This document shows positions 6,373 to 7,767 of a stretch of 7,767 nt of DNA, piece after piece. Every line of letters starts with the position of its first letter. Position 1 is the stretch's first letter. Source of the DNA: Propionibacteriaceae bacterium (GTDB lineage Bacteria > Actinomycetota > Actinomycetes > Propionibacteriales > Propionibacteriaceae); the NCBI GenBank assembly GCA_027346035.1, contig DAIESZ010000375.1, positions 1-7,767 on the forward strand. The letters are read 5' to 3'. The position numbers were made by a program, and so were the translations under genes. The notes under the pieces are model-generated. The model was not told where the DNA came from. It saw nothing but the letters and a program-made list of their open reading frames with translations, and searched no databases.

Positions 6373-7140
6373 ATGACGACCGAACGTGCAGCACGGCCCC
6401 TTCTGCGCGCCGGCCGGTCCCTGGGTCGGTTGATCCTCGGCGCGGCCCGGCGGATGCGCAGGGCGCTCGACGATCTCGTCCTCGGCGCGACCTGCGCAGG
6501 CTGCGGGACACCGGGCTCCGTGCTGTGCGAGGTGTGCGCCGACCATCTGGAGGGCCTGCCCGGATTGCTGACCACCCGGGTGGGGGTGCCGCCGGTCGTG
6601 GCCTGCGGCCCCTACCGAGGCACGCTGCGTCAGGTCATCATCGCGTCGAAGGACCGCGGCGTGCGCTCGCTCGCCCGTCCGTTGGGGGTGCTGGCCGCCC
6701 GGCAGGCGTCCCGGCACCTGCCGACCGGCGGGCGCGTGCTGCTCGTGCCCGTGCCCTCCAGTCCCGCCGCGGTGCGCCGGCGGGGCTACGACCATGTGGG
6801 TGAGCTGAGTCGCGTCGTTGCCCTGACGCTGAGGGGCCGTGGCGTGCGGGTGCGGGTCCGGCACGGCCTGGTGCGGGTGCGGCGCGTGCGGGACCAGGCG
6901 GGCCTCGGCCGGGATGAACGCCTCGGCAATCAGAGCGGCTCGATGCGGTGGCGGGGTGCGCCACCCAACGCACCGGTCGTCATCATCGACGACATCGTCA
7001 CCACCGGGGCGACCCTGCGCGAGGCCTGTCGCGCGGTCGCGGCGGCCGGAGGGCGACCGCTTCTGGTCGTCGCGCTGGCGCACACCGCCCTCAGCCGGCC
7101 GGACGCCGAGCTCCGTCCGACCGGTGAGCGTCCGGCCTAG
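6373..7140 (+). CDS. comF: ComF family phosphoribosyltransferase-like protein
   Basis: A 255-residue ComF-family protein, about the usual family size. ComF is required for DNA uptake in naturally competent bacteria, but it is widespread in non-competent ones; its molecular substrate is unsettled. After a basic N-terminus there is a four-cysteine zinc ribbon (C41-x2-C44 and C52-x2-C55, in CAGCG and LCEVCA). A linker follows with CGPYRGTLRQVIIASKDRG, then a type I phosphoribosyltransferase domain with VPVPSSPAAVRRRGYDHVGEL (flexible-loop region, typical ComF RRRG[FY][DN]) and the PRPP-binding loop VVIIDDIVTTGATL, with D206 and D207. All signature residues are intact. The ATG at 6373 is chosen because it gives the usual distance to the zinc ribbon; the upstream open frame to 6313 adds only low-complexity sequence. 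It lies 99 bases after lpqB and before hpf, the order conserved in mycobacteria, which suggests a housekeeping rather than competence-only role. Confidence 0.95.
   Translation: MTTERAARPLLRAGRSLGRLILGAARRMRRALDDLVLGATCAGCGTPGSVLCEVCADHLEGLPGLLTTRVGVPPVVACGPYRGTLRQVIIASKDRGVRSLARPLGVLAARQASRHLPTGGRVLLVPVPSSPAAVRRRGYDHVGELSRVVALTLRGRGVRVRVRHGLVRVRRVRDQAGLGRDERLGNQSGSMRWRGAPPNAPVVIIDDIVTTGATLREACRAVAAAGGRPLLVVALAHTALSRPDAELRPTGERPA
7097..7137 (+). terminator. Perfect 10-bp inverted repeat at the end of comF, possible terminator
   Basis: GGCCGGACGC (7097-7106) is the exact reverse complement of GCGTCCGGCC (7128-7137), separated by 21 bases. The right arm ends just before the comF TAG. No T-tract follows immediately, though TATTTCTCC occurs 28 bases later. 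It could end the mtrAB-lpqB-comF transcript inside the last comF codons, leaving hpf to its own promoter. Confidence 0.4.
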
Positions 7141-7206
7141 TGAGGGTCCTGTCCCGAACTCCGGCTATTTCTCCGTCATTCCCTCGTCGCCGACCGAAAA
7201 CCCAGG

Positions 7207-7212
7207 TAGCGT
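7207..7212 (+). promoter_or_regulatory. Candidate promoter -10 element (TAGCGT) upstream of hpf
   Basis: TAGCGT fits the actinobacterial TANNNT -10 consensus and ends six bases before an ATG at 7219, which would place the transcript start on or next to that ATG. Transcription from here would give hpf a leader of about 130 bases. No -35 hexamer is convincing (CGACCG at 7190-7195 is too close). Confidence 0.5.
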
Positions 7213-7218
7213 GGGGTC

Positions 7219-7314
7219 ATGGCACGACCGAAGCGGCCCCGATCCCTCTGGGAACGGGGCAGGCCCGGGGTCATCGCGGTCAGCGTCGCTGGCTCGTTCC
7301 CGGGTCGTCGCTGA
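7219..7314 (+). CDS. Possible leaderless small ORF (31 aa) in the hpf leader
   Basis: An ATG at 7219 opens a 31-codon reading frame ending at the TGA 7312-7314. It encodes a strongly basic N-terminal half (MARPKRPRSLWERGRPG) and a short hydrophobic stretch (VIAVSVAGSF), ending FPGRR. I do not recognise it. Support comes from position: the ATG is six bases after a good -10 element, as in actinobacterial leaderless small ORFs, and the stop lies 37 bases before the hpf ATG. It could be a leader peptide coupling translation to hpf expression, or simply an ATG by chance near a transcript start. The high-GC composition keeps frames open, so length alone is no evidence. Confidence 0.35.
   Translation: MARPKRPRSLWERGRPGVIAVSVAGSFPGRR
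7236..7260 (+). other. Strong hairpin in the hpf leader
   Basis: GCCCCG (7236-7241) pairs with CGGGGC (7255-7260). After one A-A mismatch, TCCC (7243-7246) pairs with GGGA (7250-7253) around loop TCT. A second, longer-range pairing is possible downstream (CCCGGG at 7264-7269 with CCCGGG at 7299-7304), followed by a T-rich run TTTCGTTTTC at 7324-7333. The hairpin lies inside the small ORF at 7219, so ribosomes on that ORF would melt it. A regulatory role is inferred, not shown. Confidence 0.45.
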
Positions 7315-7351
7315 GGCCGGCCGTTTCGTTTTCAGCCGCGAGGAGGAACGC

Positions 7352-7767
7352 ATGGACGTCACCGTCACTGGTCGTCACTGCAGCGTGAGCGAAGTGCTCC
7401 GCGAGCATGTGGAAACCAGACTGCACAGTGCCGAACGCCTCCGGGACCGGGCCATCAGGGCCGAGGTGGAGTTCACCGCCACCGACGTCAAGGGCAGTCC
7501 CGACCAGGCCATCGAGGCCGAGATCACGCTCCGGAGCAAGGGTCCCGTGATCCGCGCCGAAGCCAGCGCCGACGACAAGGCAGCGGCGTTCGATCGGGCG
7601 TTCGAGAAGCTGAAGACGCAGTTGCGCAAGGCCGGCGACCGTCGCAAGGACCGCCACGGGCTGCGCGGTGGCGCACATCTGCCCGAGGATCTGTCGACCC
7701 TCGAGCCGCAGTTCCCGGGTCCCGAGGAGGAGCCCGGGGGCATCCCCGGGCTCGAGGTCACGGGCGA
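7352..7767 (+). CDS. hpf: Ribosome hibernation promoting factor, long form (partial, runs off window)
   Basis: The visible 138 codons are the N-terminal part of an HPF/RaiA-family protein, which binds the 30S subunit in the tRNA/mRNA channel and stalls ribosomes in stationary phase or hypoxia; long forms also drive 100S dimer formation through a C-terminal domain. The S30AE domain is seen at 1-95: VTVTGRHCSVSEVLREHVE, then AEVEFTAT, QAIEAEITLRSKGPVIRAEAS and the basic helix DRAFEKLKTQLRKAGDRRKDRHG, which would face 16S rRNA. An acidic, Pro/Gly-rich linker follows (QFPGPEEEPGG), marking the long form; the C-terminal domain lies past the window edge. A strong AGGAGGA ribosome-binding site at 7341-7347 fixes the ATG at 7352. 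It lies 211 bases after comF, in the order seen in mycobacteria, where secA follows. A separate promoter is likely (TAGCGT at 7207). Confidence 0.96.
   Translation, partial: MDVTVTGRHCSVSEVLREHVETRLHSAERLRDRAIRAEVEFTATDVKGSPDQAIEAEITLRSKGPVIRAEASADDKAAAFDRAFEKLKTQLRKAGDRRKDRHGLRGGAHLPEDLSTLEPQFPGPEEEPGGIPGLEVTG

Overview
The window is high-GC DNA (roughly 70% G+C by eye) from an actinomycete. The clearest marker is the co-directional block mtrA-mtrB-lpqB-comF-hpf, the order known from Mycobacterium (where secA1 follows) and many other Actinomycetota. The gene before mtrA is a YqgE/AlgH-family gene, not the tmk/sahH pair found before mtrA in M. tuberculosis, so this is probably a non-mycobacterial actinomycete. 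A propionibacterial-type lineage is possible, but the sequence alone does not settle the genus.

Left region (1-1461). A long perfect hairpin (6-40) probably ends transcription of a gene lying left of the window. About 460 bases without a recognisable gene follow. Next is a small stand-alone GyrI-like effector-binding protein (522-989). Facing it on the minus strand is the remains of an NADPH-dependent FMN reductase (1007-1380), which has lost its N-terminal part and carries a frameshift near 1258-1262. This stretch looks accessory and partly decayed.

Centre (1462-6273). The YqgE-family gene (1462-2028) ends in a hairpin. After a 157-base gap with a TATCAT -10 candidate and a good ribosome-binding site comes the MtrAB two-component system: mtrA (response regulator), mtrB (membrane sensor kinase, 27 bases downstream) and lpqB (lipoprotein, ATGA overlap with mtrB). 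The tight spacing says these are one transcription unit. In relatives MtrB phosphorylates MtrA to control cell-wall and division genes, and LpqB acts outside the membrane to modulate MtrB.

Right (6274-7767). comF encodes a zinc-ribbon phosphoribosyltransferase-like protein. It follows a 99-base gap with hairpin potential and may have its own leaderless start. A 211-base leader then precedes hpf (long-form ribosome hibernation factor), which runs off the window. That leader holds a well-formed -10 element (TAGCGT), a possible leaderless 31-codon ORF, a strong internal hairpin and a T-rich tract. It is the least explained part of the window.

I see no rRNA, tRNA, CRISPR array, insertion sequence or phage gene. 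Most of the window is conserved actinobacterial core. The points worth a second look are the hpf leader, the reductase pseudogene, the apparently repeated leaderless-start layout, and the unassigned stretch at the left.
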